This document shows positions 44,568 to 54,938 of a stretch of 64,000 nt of DNA, one piece after another (position 1 is the first letter of the stretch; each line of letters opens with the position of its first letter). This DNA comes from Rhizobium sp. CC-YZS058 (GTDB lineage Bacteria; Pseudomonadota; Alphaproteobacteria; Rhizobiales; Rhizobiaceae). The stretch is from contig NZ_JAYESJ010000001.1 in the NCBI RefSeq assembly GCF_034720595.1, positions 3,808,001 to 3,872,000 on the forward strand, read 5' to 3'. The notes under the pieces are model-generated. The model ran no database searches, had not been told where the DNA came from, and was given only the letters and a program-made list of their open reading frames with translations. The translations under genes and the position numbers were made by a program.

Positions 44568-45212
44568 ATGGCGGAACCCGCAGCGCGTGCCTTGGCCGCG
44601 ATGTTCGAGCGCATGGCGGCAGCCATCGAGGCGCGCAAGGACGAATTATCCGAACTGGACGGCGCCATCGGCGATGGCGACCATGGCATCACCATGTCGC
44701 TCGGCTTCAAGGCGGTGGTCGAGGCGCTGACCCGGCTCGACCTTGAGACCGCGCAGGCGGACGAGGTGCTGAACACCGCCGCTTCGGCCTTTCTCGATGC
44801 CGTCGGCGCATCCACCGGCCCGCTCTATGCCACCGGCTTTCGCCGCGCCGCCCAGGCGCTGAAGGGCCGCGGCACCATGGACCTCTCCGCCGCGCGCGAT
44901 CTGCTTGCAAGTCTGTCCGAGGGCGTGCGCGAGCGCGGCAAGGCGCAGCGCGGCGACAAGACCATGCTCGACGTCTGGGCACCGGCCGCGGAAGCGGCGA
45001 CCGCTTCGCTGGCGGCAGGCGAGCCAGCGGCTGAATTCTGGAAAGCCGTCAGCACTGCCGCGCATGCGGGAGCGGCGGCCACGGCAACCATGATCGCCGC
45101 CAAGGGGCGGGCCGCACGGCTGCGCGAGCGCTCGCTCGGCGCGCTCGACCCCGGTGCCGTGTCCGCGGCTGCCCTGGTGGAGGCCATGGCCGCGGCGCTC
45201 TGCCGAGCCTGA
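44568..45212 (+). CDS. Dihydroxyacetone kinase subunit DhaL
   Basis: A 214-residue ADP/ATP-binding subunit of the dihydroxyacetone kinase type, with the magnesium-nucleotide motif GAIGDGDHGITM, GASTGPLYATGF and AAAEAATASL. It phosphorylates the ketose bound by DhaK. No DhaM phosphotransfer subunit is adjacent, so either ATP exchange or a distant PTS protein is needed. The start at 44568 has a strong GGAGG five bases upstream; an ATG at 44556 overlapping the upstream stop would add four residues. Confidence 0.9.
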   Translation: MAEPAARALAAMFERMAAAIEARKDELSELDGAIGDGDHGITMSLGFKAVVEALTRLDLETAQADEVLNTAASAFLDAVGASTGPLYATGFRRAAQALKGRGTMDLSAARDLLASLSEGVRERGKAQRGDKTMLDVWAPAAEAATASLAAGEPAAEFWKAVSTAAHAGAAATATMIAAKGRAARLRERSLGALDPGAVSAAALVEAMAAALCRA

Positions 45213-45315
45213 CGAGATCTCGAAGAGAGGCATCGAAACAAACCCCGCATCGGCCCGATGCCCTTGCCTTCCGCACCGCGGGGGCCAGATCCCTGTCGTT
45301 GCGCAGGGAGCGGCT

Positions 45316-45642
45316 ATGAAAACGGTAAACGAACTGATCGTGGCTTTGGTGACCGGGTCCAACGAAGCAAGCCGGCTCGCCCCGGAGGATGTGGCGACCA
45401 TGCTCCGCCTGGCGGCGACCATGGTGCGCCATCTCGAAGACCCTGCCCACCCAGGCGGCGGATCCTCCGCGGCTGAGGCGCTGGACCGCCAGGCCGAGAC
45501 CGCGGCCGGCATGGAGCCCGAGGCATGGCAGGCGGCGCTGCGGGCTGCGGCCGAGCAGTTGCGCCGGCTCCAGCCGGAGGTGGATACCGACCGGGCCATT
45601 CCCACCCATGCGCCGGACGGCGGTGACGGCGGCAATTACTAG
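45316..45642 (+). CDS. Hypothetical small acidic protein (108 aa)
   Basis: A helical, alanine-rich protein beginning MKTVNELIVALVTGSNEAS, with a glycine-rich C-terminal tail. No known domain is recognised and no membrane segment is present. The start has GGGAG upstream. It follows dhaL by about 100 bases, which is too far to assume an operon. Confidence 0.6.
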   Translation: MKTVNELIVALVTGSNEASRLAPEDVATMLRLAATMVRHLEDPAHPGGGSSAAEALDRQAETAAGMEPEAWQAALRAAAEQLRRLQPEVDTDRAIPTHAPDGGDGGNY

Positions 45643-45751
45643 CCCTTGGTCCCGAGCACGCTTCCCCACCTTCACGCCGCCATGCGGCGGCATGCCATCG
45701 GAACAAGCAGTGCGCCCGGCGGTTGAGGAGGATGAAGAGGAGTCTGCAATA

Positions 45752-45916
45752 ATGGACGAGACCACACCGAAGCCTGCCGAGACGACGCAACGAAGCGAGA
45801 CCCGTTCGCCGCCGCAAACTGGCGACGACCGCGCTCCCGCCCAGCCGGGCGGGCCGAAGGCAACGCCGACAGCCGATCCAAATGTCGATCCCGCGAATGA
45901 CTGGCCGGCCGCCTGA
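45752..45916 (+). CDS. Hypothetical small hydrophilic protein (54 aa)
   Basis: A short, proline-, threonine- and alanine-rich, probably disordered peptide beginning MDETTPKPAETTQRSE and ending NDWPAA. A GAGGAG lies ten bases before the ATG. The frame also allows a start at 45692 (MPSEQAVRP). Coding status is uncertain; I recognise no family. Confidence 0.4.
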   Translation: MDETTPKPAETTQRSETRSPPQTGDDRAPAQPGGPKATPTADPNVDPANDWPAA

Positions 45917-45980
45917 GCGCTGCGATTGACCCTCGCGCTTTTCGGCATGACGGTACGAAGCTGCACGCAGGACTGATGGG

Positions 45981-46006
45981 GGAACCCACCTGCCATCACC
46001 CGGTTA
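45981..46006 (+). promoter_or_regulatory. Possible EcfG/RpoE2-type promoter upstream of the Gly/Thr-rich gene
   Basis: GGAAC at 45981-45985 and GTT at 46003-46005 are spaced as in the rhizobial general-stress sigma factor consensus (GGAAC, 18 bases, TT), with one mismatch in the -10 element (GGTT for CGTT). The predicted start near 46012 leaves about 40 bases to the ATG at 46053. Confidence 0.4.
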
Positions 46007-46052
46007 CGCTTCTATCGGACGAACCCTTCGTTCGATCCAAGGAGGAAATTCC

Positions 46053-46514
46053 ATGATGAAGATGACTTTGACAGCGGCTGCGCTGACGCTCGCCCTTGCC
46101 GGTTCCGCACTGGCACAATCCGGCGGTGGTTCGGGCGGCGGCTCTGGCGGCGCGGGCGGCGGTTCCACCGGTGGTGCGACCTCGGGCAGCGGCACCAGCG
46201 GCGGCGCCGGCGGCGCGGGCACAACGACCGGCAGCGGCATGGACACCGGCGGCACTGGCACGAGTGGCACGACAACCGGCAGCGGCACGACGGGCAATGG
46301 CACGACGGGCACTGGCACGACGGGCACTGGCACGACAGGCACTGGCACGATGGGTACTGGCACGATGGGCGGCACCAGTGGGTCCGATAGTTCGGGCGGC
46401 ACCTCCGGCTCTTCGACCAACTGTGCGCCTGGTACGGCTGGAACGACATCCGGCTCGACGACGTCCAGCGGCAGCGCGGGCGGCACCACCAACGGCGCTA
46501 CGCCGGCCTGCTGA
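46053..46514 (+). CDS. Secreted Gly/Thr/Ser-rich repeat protein
   Basis: A 153-residue protein with a signal peptide (about 1-22, ending GSALAQS) followed almost entirely by Gly, Thr and Ser, including a pentapeptide GTGTT/GTGTM repeat (residues about 81-105) and two cysteines near the end (NCAPG, ATPAC). It is probably disordered and exported to the periplasm or surface. The start has an excellent AGGAGG. A second ATG immediately follows (MMKM). A general-stress-type promoter is possible upstream. Function unknown. Confidence 0.7.
   Translation: MMKMTLTAAALTLALAGSALAQSGGGSGGGSGGAGGGSTGGATSGSGTSGGAGGAGTTTGSGMDTGGTGTSGTTTGSGTTGNGTTGTGTTGTGTTGTGTMGTGTMGGTSGSDSSGGTSGSSTNCAPGTAGTTSGSTTSSGSAGGTTNGATPAC
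46293..46367 (+). repeat. Five tandem 15-bp units inside the Gly/Thr-rich gene
   Basis: Five consecutive copies of a 15-base unit, consensus GGCACTGGCACGACG with one to three changes per copy, in frame with the coding sequence and encoding GTGTT/M. In-frame repeat number could vary by slippage without disrupting the protein. Confidence 0.85.
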
Positions 46515-46783
46515 TCCGGCACTTGAATGAAAAAGGCTGCGGTGGGCGTCCCTTGGCGTCCACCGCCTTGCCAGCCCGCCTCAGTTGCGCGCTCTGGCCT
46601 CTCCGCCGCGAAAGCCACGATCCGGGTCCTGCGGCATTGTCCCTTCCCATTTCTTCCAACTTCGTGTCTTGAACCCGGCTCGCGCCCGCTTCCTAGCCAC
46701 GCGGACGTATCCGCAAAGTTGTTAATCGACTTTTTTAGGGTAAACTCAACACACAGTCCTCAGAGTGTCTGAACGGGTCGCGC
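46515..46783. other. Intergenic region before the second GGDEF-EAL gene
   Basis: About 270 bases without a supported gene. The last 70 bases are AT-rich (GTTAATCGACTTTTTTAG at about 46719-46738) and likely hold the promoter of the following gene. No repeat or RNA gene was recognised. Confidence 0.4.
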
Positions 46784-48991
46784 ATGAGAGCGCGCGGCTC
46801 GGCACTCGGTTATGATTTTCCGGCAATCGGATCGCTCATGAGACGTGGCGCGACGACCCTCTACGACAACCAGGCCGCTTTGGTCCTGCGCGTGACCATC
46901 TCCTTTTTCATCGTGGGGCTTTGCTTGGCGGCGCTCATGGCCCATGTCGTGGAGACGATGGTGACGTCTGCCGATCAGATCGACGATCGGCGTGCAACCC
47001 AGGCCGTCTCTTCCGCCATCGAGGCGGTCCAGGACAGGTTGAGCGCGACGCTGCACGACAATTCCGTCTGGGACGAAGCCTATGAGGCCGCACTTGGCCC
47101 AAACGCCGAACGATGGGCCTTTGAAAACTGGGGGCTGACGAAAGCACCCTACCTCCTCTACGATGGATGTATCGTCGCGGACCGGACGGGAACGGTCTAC
47201 CTTGCCGCTTACCACAACACGCGGTTCGATCCGAAAGACATCATCGGACCAGCCTATGAGCGCCTGCTCCATCAGGCGGCATCGGGGGAGACGGCCGTCG
47301 ATCCCGTGCTTTTGAAGCATAACGGCAGACTGTTCGTCGTCGGCGCGAATGCCATTCGCCCGTTCAGCGATCGCCCGACCCAAGCCCCCTATCCCGTCCT
47401 CATGCTTCTCCTGGAGCTCACGCCACAGCGGCTGGTCGACATTGGTGGTGAACAAGGGGTTCATGATCTGCGATGGGACGTCGATCCGTCTCGCGAGGCT
47501 CTCTCGCTTGCTCTTCGCAACCCCGACGGGGCGGTGGTCGCCCGGCTTGCCTGGCAGCCGCGCCATCCTGGCCGGATCCTGTATGAGCGCGTGCGTCCCT
47601 TCCTTCTTGCGGCCGGCACGCTGCTTGTGCTCCTCTTTGCGGCAATCCTGGTTTTTGGCAGCCTCGCGGTCCAGCGTCTTCAAAAGGCAGCCGAAGCCTC
47701 GCGCTTCGAAGCGACCCATGATGCCTTGAGCGGCCTATTGAACCGAAAGGGACTTCTCGAACGGCTGGCCCGGCCCGCCGCCAGGGGGGCGGATCGCGGT
47801 AGCCGAACCCTGCTTCTCGTTGATCTCGATGGGTTCAAGGCGGTCAATGATGCTTGGGGGCATGCGGTCGGCGACGCTCTGATCGTTCGCGTCGGGGCGG
47901 CGCTTGCAGCCGCCCATCCCGACATCCTCGCGGCGGCACGGCTGGGAGGCGATGAATTTGCCCTTCTCCATGCTGGACCGGTCGACACCGCTCTGATCGA
48001 GACGTTGCATGCGCTCTTTCGTCGCCCCTTCATGATCGATGACAGAGAGGTCGAAGTGGGTGCAAGCATCGGGGCGGCCACCGGCGAAAGCTGCATGGAG
48101 GCATCCGAGCTCCTTCGACGCGCCGATCTGGCTCTCTACCGCGCCAAGGACACTGGGCGAAACCGCGCCGTCCTCTATGATGCGGCACTCGAGCGCGATC
48201 GTCATCGCGAGGCAACGCTTGAGGGCGCACTGCGCCGCGCGATCGCGACCGGCGCCGTGACGCTGGATTTCCAGCCGCTAGTCAGGGCTGCGGACGGCAG
48301 GATGACCGGGGTGGAAGCCCTGGCGCGATGGAACGGGCCGGACGGGCCGGTAAGCCCGAACATCTTCATTCCGCTGGCCGAGAAGGCAGGCCTGATCGAA
48401 GCGCTCGGCCGACATCTTCTCCGCTTGGCGATCGACGAGGCGCGCCGCTGGCCCGCCATCGGGCTTTCCGTCAACCTGTCGCCCCTGCAGCTTTGTCTGC
48501 CGGATTTTGCTGGAATGGTCGCAGCTCTGCTCGAAACCAAGGGTTTCGATCCTCATCGCCTGACCTTCGAGGTCACGGAGACGGTGTTTATCGCCAATGC
48601 CGAACAGGCCCGCCAGACGATCGCTGCGCTGCGCGCCATCGGCGTCCGCTTCGCGCTGGACGATTTCGGATGCGGCTATGCGAGCATCGGCGCGCTCCGG
48701 CGCTTCGGCTTCGACCGGATCAAGCTCGACCGCTCGCTCGTCGCCGCACTTGACGCGGAGGCGAGCGGGGCCGAGGTCCTCGACGCGACCATCCGGCTTG
48801 CGGGCGCCCTTAACCTGCCGGTGACGGCGGAGGGGATCGAGACGCCCGCCCAGGCAGATAGTCTTCGCCTGGCTGGCTGCGAGCAGCTGCAGGGCTACTT
48901 CCTCGGGCGTCCTGTTTCAGCAAGCGAGATCGATGCGTTTCTGGCCGATGGCGCCGGCTTCAGTTCGGCCGAGCGCCTCGCCTGGGGTTGA
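46784..48991 (+). CDS. CHASE4-GGDEF-EAL membrane protein, second copy
   Basis: A 735-residue protein with two membrane helices (about 34-58 and 270-292) bracketing a CHASE4-type periplasmic domain (DNSVWDEAYEAAL). The GGDEF domain has an intact LGGDEF near residues 386-391. The EAL domain has VEALARW near residue 510, EVTETV, LDDFGCGYAS and KLDRS. The usual TGYS after DDFG is CGYA here, but the acidic catalytic residues are present. It probably controls cyclic di-GMP. It shares architecture with the protein at 39254-41428 but is not a recent duplicate. An alternative start lies at 46838. Confidence 0.92.
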   Translation: MRARGSALGYDFPAIGSLMRRGATTLYDNQAALVLRVTISFFIVGLCLAALMAHVVETMVTSADQIDDRRATQAVSSAIEAVQDRLSATLHDNSVWDEAYEAALGPNAERWAFENWGLTKAPYLLYDGCIVADRTGTVYLAAYHNTRFDPKDIIGPAYERLLHQAASGETAVDPVLLKHNGRLFVVGANAIRPFSDRPTQAPYPVLMLLLELTPQRLVDIGGEQGVHDLRWDVDPSREALSLALRNPDGAVVARLAWQPRHPGRILYERVRPFLLAAGTLLVLLFAAILVFGSLAVQRLQKAAEASRFEATHDALSGLLNRKGLLERLARPAARGADRGSRTLLLVDLDGFKAVNDAWGHAVGDALIVRVGAALAAAHPDILAAARLGGDEFALLHAGPVDTALIETLHALFRRPFMIDDREVEVGASIGAATGESCMEASELLRRADLALYRAKDTGRNRAVLYDAALERDRHREATLEGALRRAIATGAVTLDFQPLVRAADGRMTGVEALARWNGPDGPVSPNIFIPLAEKAGLIEALGRHLLRLAIDEARRWPAIGLSVNLSPLQLCLPDFAGMVAALLETKGFDPHRLTFEVTETVFIANAEQARQTIAALRAIGVRFALDDFGCGYASIGALRRFGFDRIKLDRSLVAALDAEASGAEVLDATIRLAGALNLPVTAEGIETPAQADSLRLAGCEQLQGYFLGRPVSASEIDAFLADGAGFSSAERLAWG

Positions 48992-49025
48992 CGAACGAAG
49001 TCTCGACAGGCGGGCCCAAACGAAA

Positions 49026-49046
49026 ATGGGCGCCCGCGGCGCCCAT
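49026..49046 (-). terminator. Intrinsic terminator of the rimP-nusA-ylxR-infB operon
   Basis: ATGGGCGCC (49026-49034) pairs with GGCGCCCAT (49038-49046) around CGC, and on the reverse strand the hairpin is followed by TTTTC. It lies 24 bases after the infB stop at 49070. Confidence 0.75.
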
Positions 49047-49069
49047 CTCCAAAGTCCATTGCCGTCCGC

Positions 49070-51733
49070 TCAAAGCGTGCGGGTGACATGCTCCACGCGG
49101 AAGCACTCGATCGTGTCGCCGGCGCGGATGTCTTCGTAGTTCTCGAAGGCCATGCCGCATTCCTGGCCGACATTGACTTCCGACACTTCGTCCTTGAAGC
49201 GCTTGAGCGTCTTGAGCTTGCCTTCGTGGATGACGACGTTGTCGCGCACCAGGCGAACACCGACGCCACGCTCGACCTTGCCTTCGGTGACGCGGCAACC
49301 CGCGACCTTGCCGACCTTGGTGATGTTGAACACCTCCAGGATCTCGGCATTGCCGAGGAAGGTCTCGCGACGTTCCGGCGAAAGCAGGCCCGACATGGCA
49401 GCCTTCACGTCGTCCGTCAGGTCGTAGATGATGTTGTAGTAGCGGATCTCGATGCCTGCACGCTCGGCCGCCTGGCGCGCCTGCGTATTGGCACGCACGT
49501 TGAAGCCGATGATGGCTGCATTCGAGGCTTCCGCCAGCGAAACGTCCGATTCTGTGATGGCGCCCGCGCCAGAGTGAACGATGCGGGTGCGCACCTCGTC
49601 GGTGCCGAGCTTGTCGAGCGCGCCGGAAATGGCTTCGATGGAGCCCTGGACGTCGCCCTTGATGACCAGCGGGAATTCCTTCATTCCCGAGGTCTGCAGC
49701 TGCGTCATCATCTGTTCCAGCGAGCCGCGCTGGCCGGAATGACGGGCGGCAGCCTTGTCGCGCGCCAGACGCTGGCGATATTCGGAAATCTCGCGGGCAC
49801 GGCTTTCGTTCTCGACGACGGCGAAGCGGTCGCCCGCAGCCGGCGTGCCGGACAGACCGAGCACCTCGACCGGCATGGCCGGACCGGCTTCCTTCACATG
49901 CTCGCCCTTGTCGTTGACGAGAGCACGCACGCGGCCCCACTGGTCGCCGGCAACGATGATCTGGCCCGGGCGCAGCGTTCCGGCCTGGACGAGAACGGTC
50001 GCGACCGAACCACGGCCGCGGTCGAGCTCGGCTTCCACCACGGTGCCCTCGGCCGTCCGGTTCGGATTGGCCTTGAGGTCGAGGATTTCGGCCTGGAGCA
50101 GGATCGCTTCCAGCAGCTTGTCGAGATTGGTCTTGTTCTTGGCGGAGACCTCGACGTCGAGCACCTCACCGCCCATGGATTCGACGAAGACTTCGTGCTG
50201 CAGAAGCTGCGTGCGCACCTTCTGCGGATCGGCCGCCGGCTTGTCCACCTTGTTGATCGCCACGATGATCGGCACGTTGGCCGCCTTGGCGTGGTTGATG
50301 GATTCGATCGTCTGCGGCATCACGCTGTCGTCGGCGGCCACCACCAGAATGGCAATGTCGGTCGCCTGCGCACCGCGGGCACGCATGGCCGTGAAGGCGG
50401 CGTGGCCGGGCGTGTCGATGAAGGTGATCTTGTGACCGTTCTGCTCGACCTGGTAGGCACCGATATGCTGGGTAATGCCACCGGCTTCGCCGGCAACCAC
50501 ATTGGCCTGGCGGATGGCGTCGAGCAGCGAGGTCTTGCCGTGGTCGACGTGACCCATGATGGTGACGACCGGCGGACGGGACAGCATTTCGCCTGCCTCG
50601 TCCTTGACGTTGAAGATGCCTTCTTCGACGTCGGACTCGGAAACGCGCTTGACCGTATGGCCGAATTCGCTGGCGATGAGCTCGGCCAGATCGGCGTCGA
50701 TGACGTCGCCCGGCTTCATCATCTGGCCTTCCTTCATTAGGAACTTGATGACATCGACCGCACGTTCGGACATGCGCTGCGACAGTTCCTGAATGGTGAT
50801 GGTTTCGGGAAGCACCACCTCGCGCATGACCTTTTCGCGGGTCTCCTGCATCTGGCTGCGGCGGAACTTCTCCTGCCGGCGACGCATGGAGGCGAGCGAG
50901 CGACCGCGCGCGCCGTTCTCGTCGTCGAGCGCGGCGGTCAGGGTAAGCTTGCCCTTGCGGCGCTCTTCCTCGGTCTTCGGACGGGCAGGAACCTTGGCCG
51001 GTTCGGGCCGCGTGACCTTGCCGCGTGCCGGCAGGGCACCCGGACGTGCCGGGCGATCGTCCTCGTCTGCACCGGTACGGCGACCACGAACCGGGGCAGC
51101 CGGTGCGGCGCCGGGCACTGCCGGACGGGCTGCCGGGCGATCTTCGCCGGCGCGACGGGCAACGACGGGTGCGGCGACTTCCGCAACGGGTTCGACTTCG
51201 GGCTCCGGCTCGACCACCTTCGGGCGGGCAGCCTCTTCGGCCGCGCGCTGGGCAGCCTCTTCGGCCTCGCGCTTCAGCCGTTCGGCTTCCTCAGCCTGGC
51301 GGCGGGCTTCCGCTGCGGCGCGCGCCTTGGCTTCCTCGGCATCGCGGATCTGGGCTTCGGCCAGCGCGCGGCGGCGGGCGTCGATTTCACCCGGCGACAG
51401 CTGGTTCAGCACCACACCGGTGCGCGGGCGGTTACCCTCGGGCCGTGCGGACTGGCCGGTCGGCTGCTGCGGGCGCGGCGGCTGCGGGCGCGCGACCTGC
51501 TGCGGCATGACGCGCGTTTCCGGCTGACGCGGCTGCGGCGAGGCGATCGGCGTGACCGGCTTCTCGTCTTCAGGGCGCGACGGGCGGCGCTTGCGGGTTT
51601 CCACCACGACAGCCTTCGTGCGGCCGCGGCCCATGTCCTGGCGGACAGTGCCCTGGCTCACGCCGGAGGGGCGAAGCGACAACGTCTTCTTGCCGGCTCC
51701 GCTCAGGGTCTTGTCGTCATTGTTATCGGTCAT
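49070..51733 (-). CDS. infB: Translation initiation factor IF-2
   Basis: An 887-residue GTPase that places initiator tRNA on the ribosome. A long charged N-terminal region of about 300 residues rich in Ala/Glu/Arg/Pro is typical of alphaproteobacterial IF-2. The IF2_N domain ([18 protein letters not shown]) and the G domain with [11 protein letters not shown] (about residue 392), DTPGHAAF and NKVD follow, then domains II-IV. It is last in the rimP-nusA-ylxR-infB operon, with the terminator at 49026-49046. Confidence 0.97.
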   Translation of the reverse strand: MTDNNDDKTLSGAGKKTLSLRPSGVSQGTVRQDMGRGRTKAVVVETRKRRPSRPEDEKPVTPIASPQPRQPETRVMPQQVARPQPPRPQQPTGQSARPEGNRPRTGVVLNQLSPGEIDARRRALAEAQIRDAEEAKARAAAEARRQAEEAERLKREAEEAAQRAAEEAARPKVVEPEPEVEPVAEVAAPVVARRAGEDRPAARPAVPGAAPAAPVRGRRTGADEDDRPARPGALPARGKVTRPEPAKVPARPKTEEERRKGKLTLTAALDDENGARGRSLASMRRRQEKFRRSQMQETREKVMREVVLPETITIQELSQRMSERAVDVIKFLMKEGQMMKPGDVIDADLAELIASEFGHTVKRVSESDVEEGIFNVKDEAGEMLSRPPVVTIMGHVDHGKTSLLDAIRQANVVAGEAGGITQHIGAYQVEQNGHKITFIDTPGHAAFTAMRARGAQATDIAILVVAADDSVMPQTIESINHAKAANVPIIVAINKVDKPAADPQKVRTQLLQHEVFVESMGGEVLDVEVSAKNKTNLDKLLEAILLQAEILDLKANPNRTAEGTVVEAELDRGRGSVATVLVQAGTLRPGQIIVAGDQWGRVRALVNDKGEHVKEAGPAMPVEVLGLSGTPAAGDRFAVVENESRAREISEYRQRLARDKAAARHSGQRGSLEQMMTQLQTSGMKEFPLVIKGDVQGSIEAISGALDKLGTDEVRTRIVHSGAGAITESDVSLAEASNAAIIGFNVRANTQARQAAERAGIEIRYYNIIYDLTDDVKAAMSGLLSPERRETFLGNAEILEVFNITKVGKVAGCRVTEGKVERGVGVRLVRDNVVIHEGKLKTLKRFKDEVSEVNVGQECGMAFENYEDIRAGDTIECFRVEHVTRTL

Positions 51734-51871
51734 TCCGTTCCGTTCCTCAGAGGGCCGGATGTTTCGTCATCGGACCCCGTCATTCGATTGTCTTGCCATT
51801 GCCGGCGCCGCGGCCTCTGCGCCGGCGCGCCTGTCGTCGTCTTCATCGGCTGGCGAGCACCGCCCGAGGCT

Positions 51872-52543
51872 TCAAGGGGAAGATGGACCCCGATAACGCT
51901 CGAGCGCTTTTGCGCGCTTCACTACACCCTCACCCGCCTGCCCTGCAAGCGCTGCGGCATGGATAAACGAATTACTTCCGAGCCAGCCATCCAGTTCCGC
52001 CGCAGTGAACAAACGAAAGGCCGGTATTTCGGTGCCGTCCGCGACGACAAAACTCATGGCCTTTCGGGCCTGGCTGATCTTGCGGACGCCATCGGGCGCC
52101 GCGTCCAGCGCGTGGAAGGTTGCGAGCGCAGCCTGTCCGCGCACCGCCTGTTCGGTCTTCGAGGCGCCGGTGATGAACTGGGCCGCCTTGCGTGCCATGT
52201 TCATCATGCCGATCAGCTGCTGGGAAAGCAGCCGGTCCACCTCGTCGGCGAGCGAAGGCTCGGCCTTCACATCCCCCTTGAGCGCCCGCGCGAAAAGCTT
52301 GCGGGCGATCGCCTTTTCCAGAACCGGACGCTCCGCGGTGACCCAGCAGCCGCGACCGGGCAGCTTGCCCTTGAGGTCCGGCACCACCTGCCCGTCGGGG
52401 CCGGCGACGAAGCGGATCAGACGGTCCTCCGTCTCGCCGCTTTCGCGCGTCACGATGCACATGCGTCCGTTCACAGGCAGCTCGTCGTCTTTCAGGGCCT
52501 CGGCAGCCTCGGCCGCCGCACCGCTATCCTTGTCGATCGTCAT
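51872..52543 (-). CDS. YlxR-like RNA-binding protein with C-terminal L7Ae-like region
   Basis: A 223-residue protein. The N-terminal DUF448/YlxR domain contains RMCIVTRESG, LIRFVAGPDG, LPGRGCWVT; the C-terminal half resembles ribosomal L7Ae-type proteins, an arrangement common in alphaproteobacteria. YlxR proteins bind RNA and influence transcription or RNase P. The ATG at 52543 is taken as start; an in-frame GTG at 52558 is possible and neither has a clear ribosome-binding site. It lies between nusA (31 bases) and infB (138 bases). Confidence 0.9.
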   Translation of the reverse strand: MTIDKDSGAAAEAAEALKDDELPVNGRMCIVTRESGETEDRLIRFVAGPDGQVVPDLKGKLPGRGCWVTAERPVLEKAIARKLFARALKGDVKAEPSLADEVDRLLSQQLIGMMNMARKAAQFITGASKTEQAVRGQAALATFHALDAAPDGVRKISQARKAMSFVVADGTEIPAFRLFTAAELDGWLGSNSFIHAAALAGQAGEGVVKRAKALERYRGPSSP

Positions 52544-52573
52544 GACGGGAGCGCCCACGGGCGAGGCAGGGCC

Positions 52574-54184
52574 TTACGCCTCTTCCTCGTCCGCACCTTC
52601 CGTTATTTGGAGTGCCTCCTGCTCGCGTGCAAGGTCTTCCTCCGTAATCCAGCCCGCGGCAAGCCGCGCCTGCAGAATCATGGCCTCGGCTTCGGCACGC
52701 GAAACCTCCAGCTTGGAGAACAGGCCTTCAAAGCGCTTGGTCTCGCCGTTCTTGCGTTCCGACCAGCCGACCAGATCGTCGGCCGCACAGCCGGCGAAGT
52801 CTTCCACCGTCTTGATTCCGTCTTCGCCGAGCGCCACCAGCATATGGCCGGTCATGCCGTCGATCGTGCGCAGTTCGTCGGCAACGCCGAGCGCCTTGCG
52901 CTTCTCGTCCATCTCGGCTTCGATCTTCTCCAGATATTCGCGGGCGCGCGTCTGGATCTCGTTGGCCGTGTCCTCGTCGAAACCTTCGATGGAAGCGATT
53001 TCGTCAAGCTCGACATAGGCAAGCTCTTCGACCTGTGCGAAGCCTTCGGAGGCGAGCACCTGTCCGACCATCTCGTCGACATCGAGCGCCTCCATGAACA
53101 GCGCCGTGCGGTCGTTGAATTCCTTCTGGCGGCGCTCGGATTCCTCCTGCTCCGTCATGATGTCGATGTCCCAGCCGGTCAGCTGCGAGGCAAGACGAAC
53201 GTTCTGGCCGCGGCGGCCGATGGCGAGCGACAGCTGCTCGTCGGGCACGACGACTTCGATCCGCTCGGCATCCTCATCGAGAACCACCTTGGAGACTTCC
53301 GCCGGCTGCAGTGCATTGACGATGAAGTTCGCGGGCTCCTGCGACCAGGGGATGATGTCGATCTTCTCGCCCTGCAGCTCGCCGACGACCGCCTGGACGC
53401 GGCTGCCGCGCATACCGACGCAGGCGCCGACCGGATCGATCGACGAGTCGTTGGAGATGACGGCGATCTTGGCACGCGAGCCCGGATCGCGGGCGACCGA
53501 CTTGATCTGGATGATGCCGTCGTAGATTTCCGGCACTTCCATGGTGAAGAGCTTGACCATGAACTGCGGATGGGTGCGCGACAGGAAGATCTGCGGCCCG
53601 CGCTGTTCGCGACGCACATCATAGACGAAGGCGCGAACACGGTCGCCATAGCGCATGTTCTCGCGCGGGATCATCTCGTCGCGGCGAATGATGCCTTCGC
53701 CACGGCCGAGATCGACGATCACATTGCCATATTCGACACGCTTGACCGTGCCGTTGACGATCTCGCCGACGCGATCCTTGTATTCGTCGAACTGCCGGTC
53801 GCGTTCGGCTTCGCGCACCTTCTGCACGATGACCTGCTTGGCCGACTGGGCAGCGATGCGGCCGAAATCCATCGGCGGCAGCGGATCGGCGATGAAATCG
53901 CCAAGCGCCGCATCCGGATTACGGTCGCGCGCCAGCTCGAGCGGGATCTGCGTGGAGTAGTCTTCGGCCTGCTCGACCACTTCGAGGAGCCGCTGAAGAC
54001 GGATCTCGCCGGTCTTGGAATTGATGTCGGCGCGGATATTTGTCTCCGAGCCATAGCGCGAGCGCGCTGCCTTCTGGATCGCATCCGCCATGGCGGCGAG
54101 AACGATCTCGCGGTCGATCACCTTTTCCCGCGCGACGGCATCCGCAATCTGCAGAAGTTCGAGCCGGTTTGCACTCACTGCCAT
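52574..54184 (-). CDS. nusA: Transcription termination/antitermination factor NusA
   Basis: A 536-residue protein with the N-terminal RNA-polymerase-binding domain ([17 protein letters not shown]), S1 domain with [18 protein letters not shown], two KH domains ([30 protein letters not shown]) and two C-terminal acidic repeats ending in EEEA. It modulates pausing, termination and antitermination. The start at 54184 has GGAG nine bases upstream; a longer frame from 54208 begins in non-conserved sequence. Second gene of the operon. Confidence 0.97.
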   Translation of the reverse strand: MAVSANRLELLQIADAVAREKVIDREIVLAAMADAIQKAARSRYGSETNIRADINSKTGEIRLQRLLEVVEQAEDYSTQIPLELARDRNPDAALGDFIADPLPPMDFGRIAAQSAKQVIVQKVREAERDRQFDEYKDRVGEIVNGTVKRVEYGNVIVDLGRGEGIIRRDEMIPRENMRYGDRVRAFVYDVRREQRGPQIFLSRTHPQFMVKLFTMEVPEIYDGIIQIKSVARDPGSRAKIAVISNDSSIDPVGACVGMRGSRVQAVVGELQGEKIDIIPWSQEPANFIVNALQPAEVSKVVLDEDAERIEVVVPDEQLSLAIGRRGQNVRLASQLTGWDIDIMTEQEESERRQKEFNDRTALFMEALDVDEMVGQVLASEGFAQVEELAYVELDEIASIEGFDEDTANEIQTRAREYLEKIEAEMDEKRKALGVADELRTIDGMTGHMLVALGEDGIKTVEDFAGCAADDLVGWSERKNGETKRFEGLFSKLEVSRAEAEAMILQARLAAGWITEEDLAREQEALQITEGADEEEA

Positions 54185-54287
54185 GGTCAGGATCTCCGTA
54201 AAAAGCACTTGCCGGCCCGCGGGAGAAAGCCCCGTCGTCCCACCGGACTAGAAAGAAACGTCATGCCGTGCCCGCACTGTGCGAGCC

Positions 54288-54911
54288 TCACTCCTCGTCG
54301 GACGACGCGTCGTCCTCGAAATTCTCGTTGGCCGCCAGGCGCGCGGCCTTGGCCTTCTTGTCGGCCGCCAGCGCATCGCGGATCAGTTCGTCGGTCAGGA
54401 TCAGGCGCGCCTCGGAGAGCGCCGAGAAGGGAATGACGATCACCGGCTCTTCGCCGGGCGCCGGCTGGTCCCGCTCCAGCGTGAAGCCATCCTGGTCGGC
54501 GGAGACGATCGTGCCGCGGAACCGCTTGCGGCTTTCGACCAGCACGGAGGTCTCGCATTTGACGAGATGCCCGGCCCAGCGCGAAAAATCGGAGCGGCGC
54601 ACCATCGGCCGGTCGATCCCCGGCGAGGAAACCTCCAGATGATAGGCCTTGTCGACCGGATCCTCGACATCGAGCACCGGAGAGACCGCCATGGAGACCG
54701 CTTCGCAATCTTCCACCGTCATCGTGCCGTCGGGCCGCTCGGCCATGATCTGCAGCGTCGCGCCGTTCTGGGCGGAAAGCCGCACGCGCACCAGCCGATA
54801 GCCCAGGGGAATGAGCACGGGTTCGACAATATCGGCAATCCGCCGGTCGAGGCCGGTTTCGGTAATCAGCCGCGTCTCGTAAGCCGTCTCTTCTGCCACA
54901 ATCTCGGACAA
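54288..54911 (-). CDS. rimP: Ribosome maturation factor RimP
   Basis: A 207-residue 30S assembly factor (DUF150). Typical blocks are [39 protein letters not shown] and [13 protein letters not shown]. The start is a TTG at 54911: a strong GGAGAA sits seven bases upstream, and no ATG lies close to the N-terminal conserved region. First gene of the operon, preceded by a leader with a terminator-like hairpin. The C-terminal tail is acidic ([10 protein letters not shown]). Confidence 0.93.
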   Translation of the reverse strand: MSEIVAEETAYETRLITETGLDRRIADIVEPVLIPLGYRLVRVRLSAQNGATLQIMAERPDGTMTVEDCEAVSMAVSPVLDVEDPVDKAYHLEVSSPGIDRPMVRRSDFSRWAGHLVKCETSVLVESRKRFRGTIVSADQDGFTLERDQPAPGEEPVIVIPFSALSEARLILTDELIRDALAADKKAKAARLAANENFEDDASSDEE

Positions 54912-54938
54912 GCGCTCGTTCTCCGGTCAGACGGTAAT

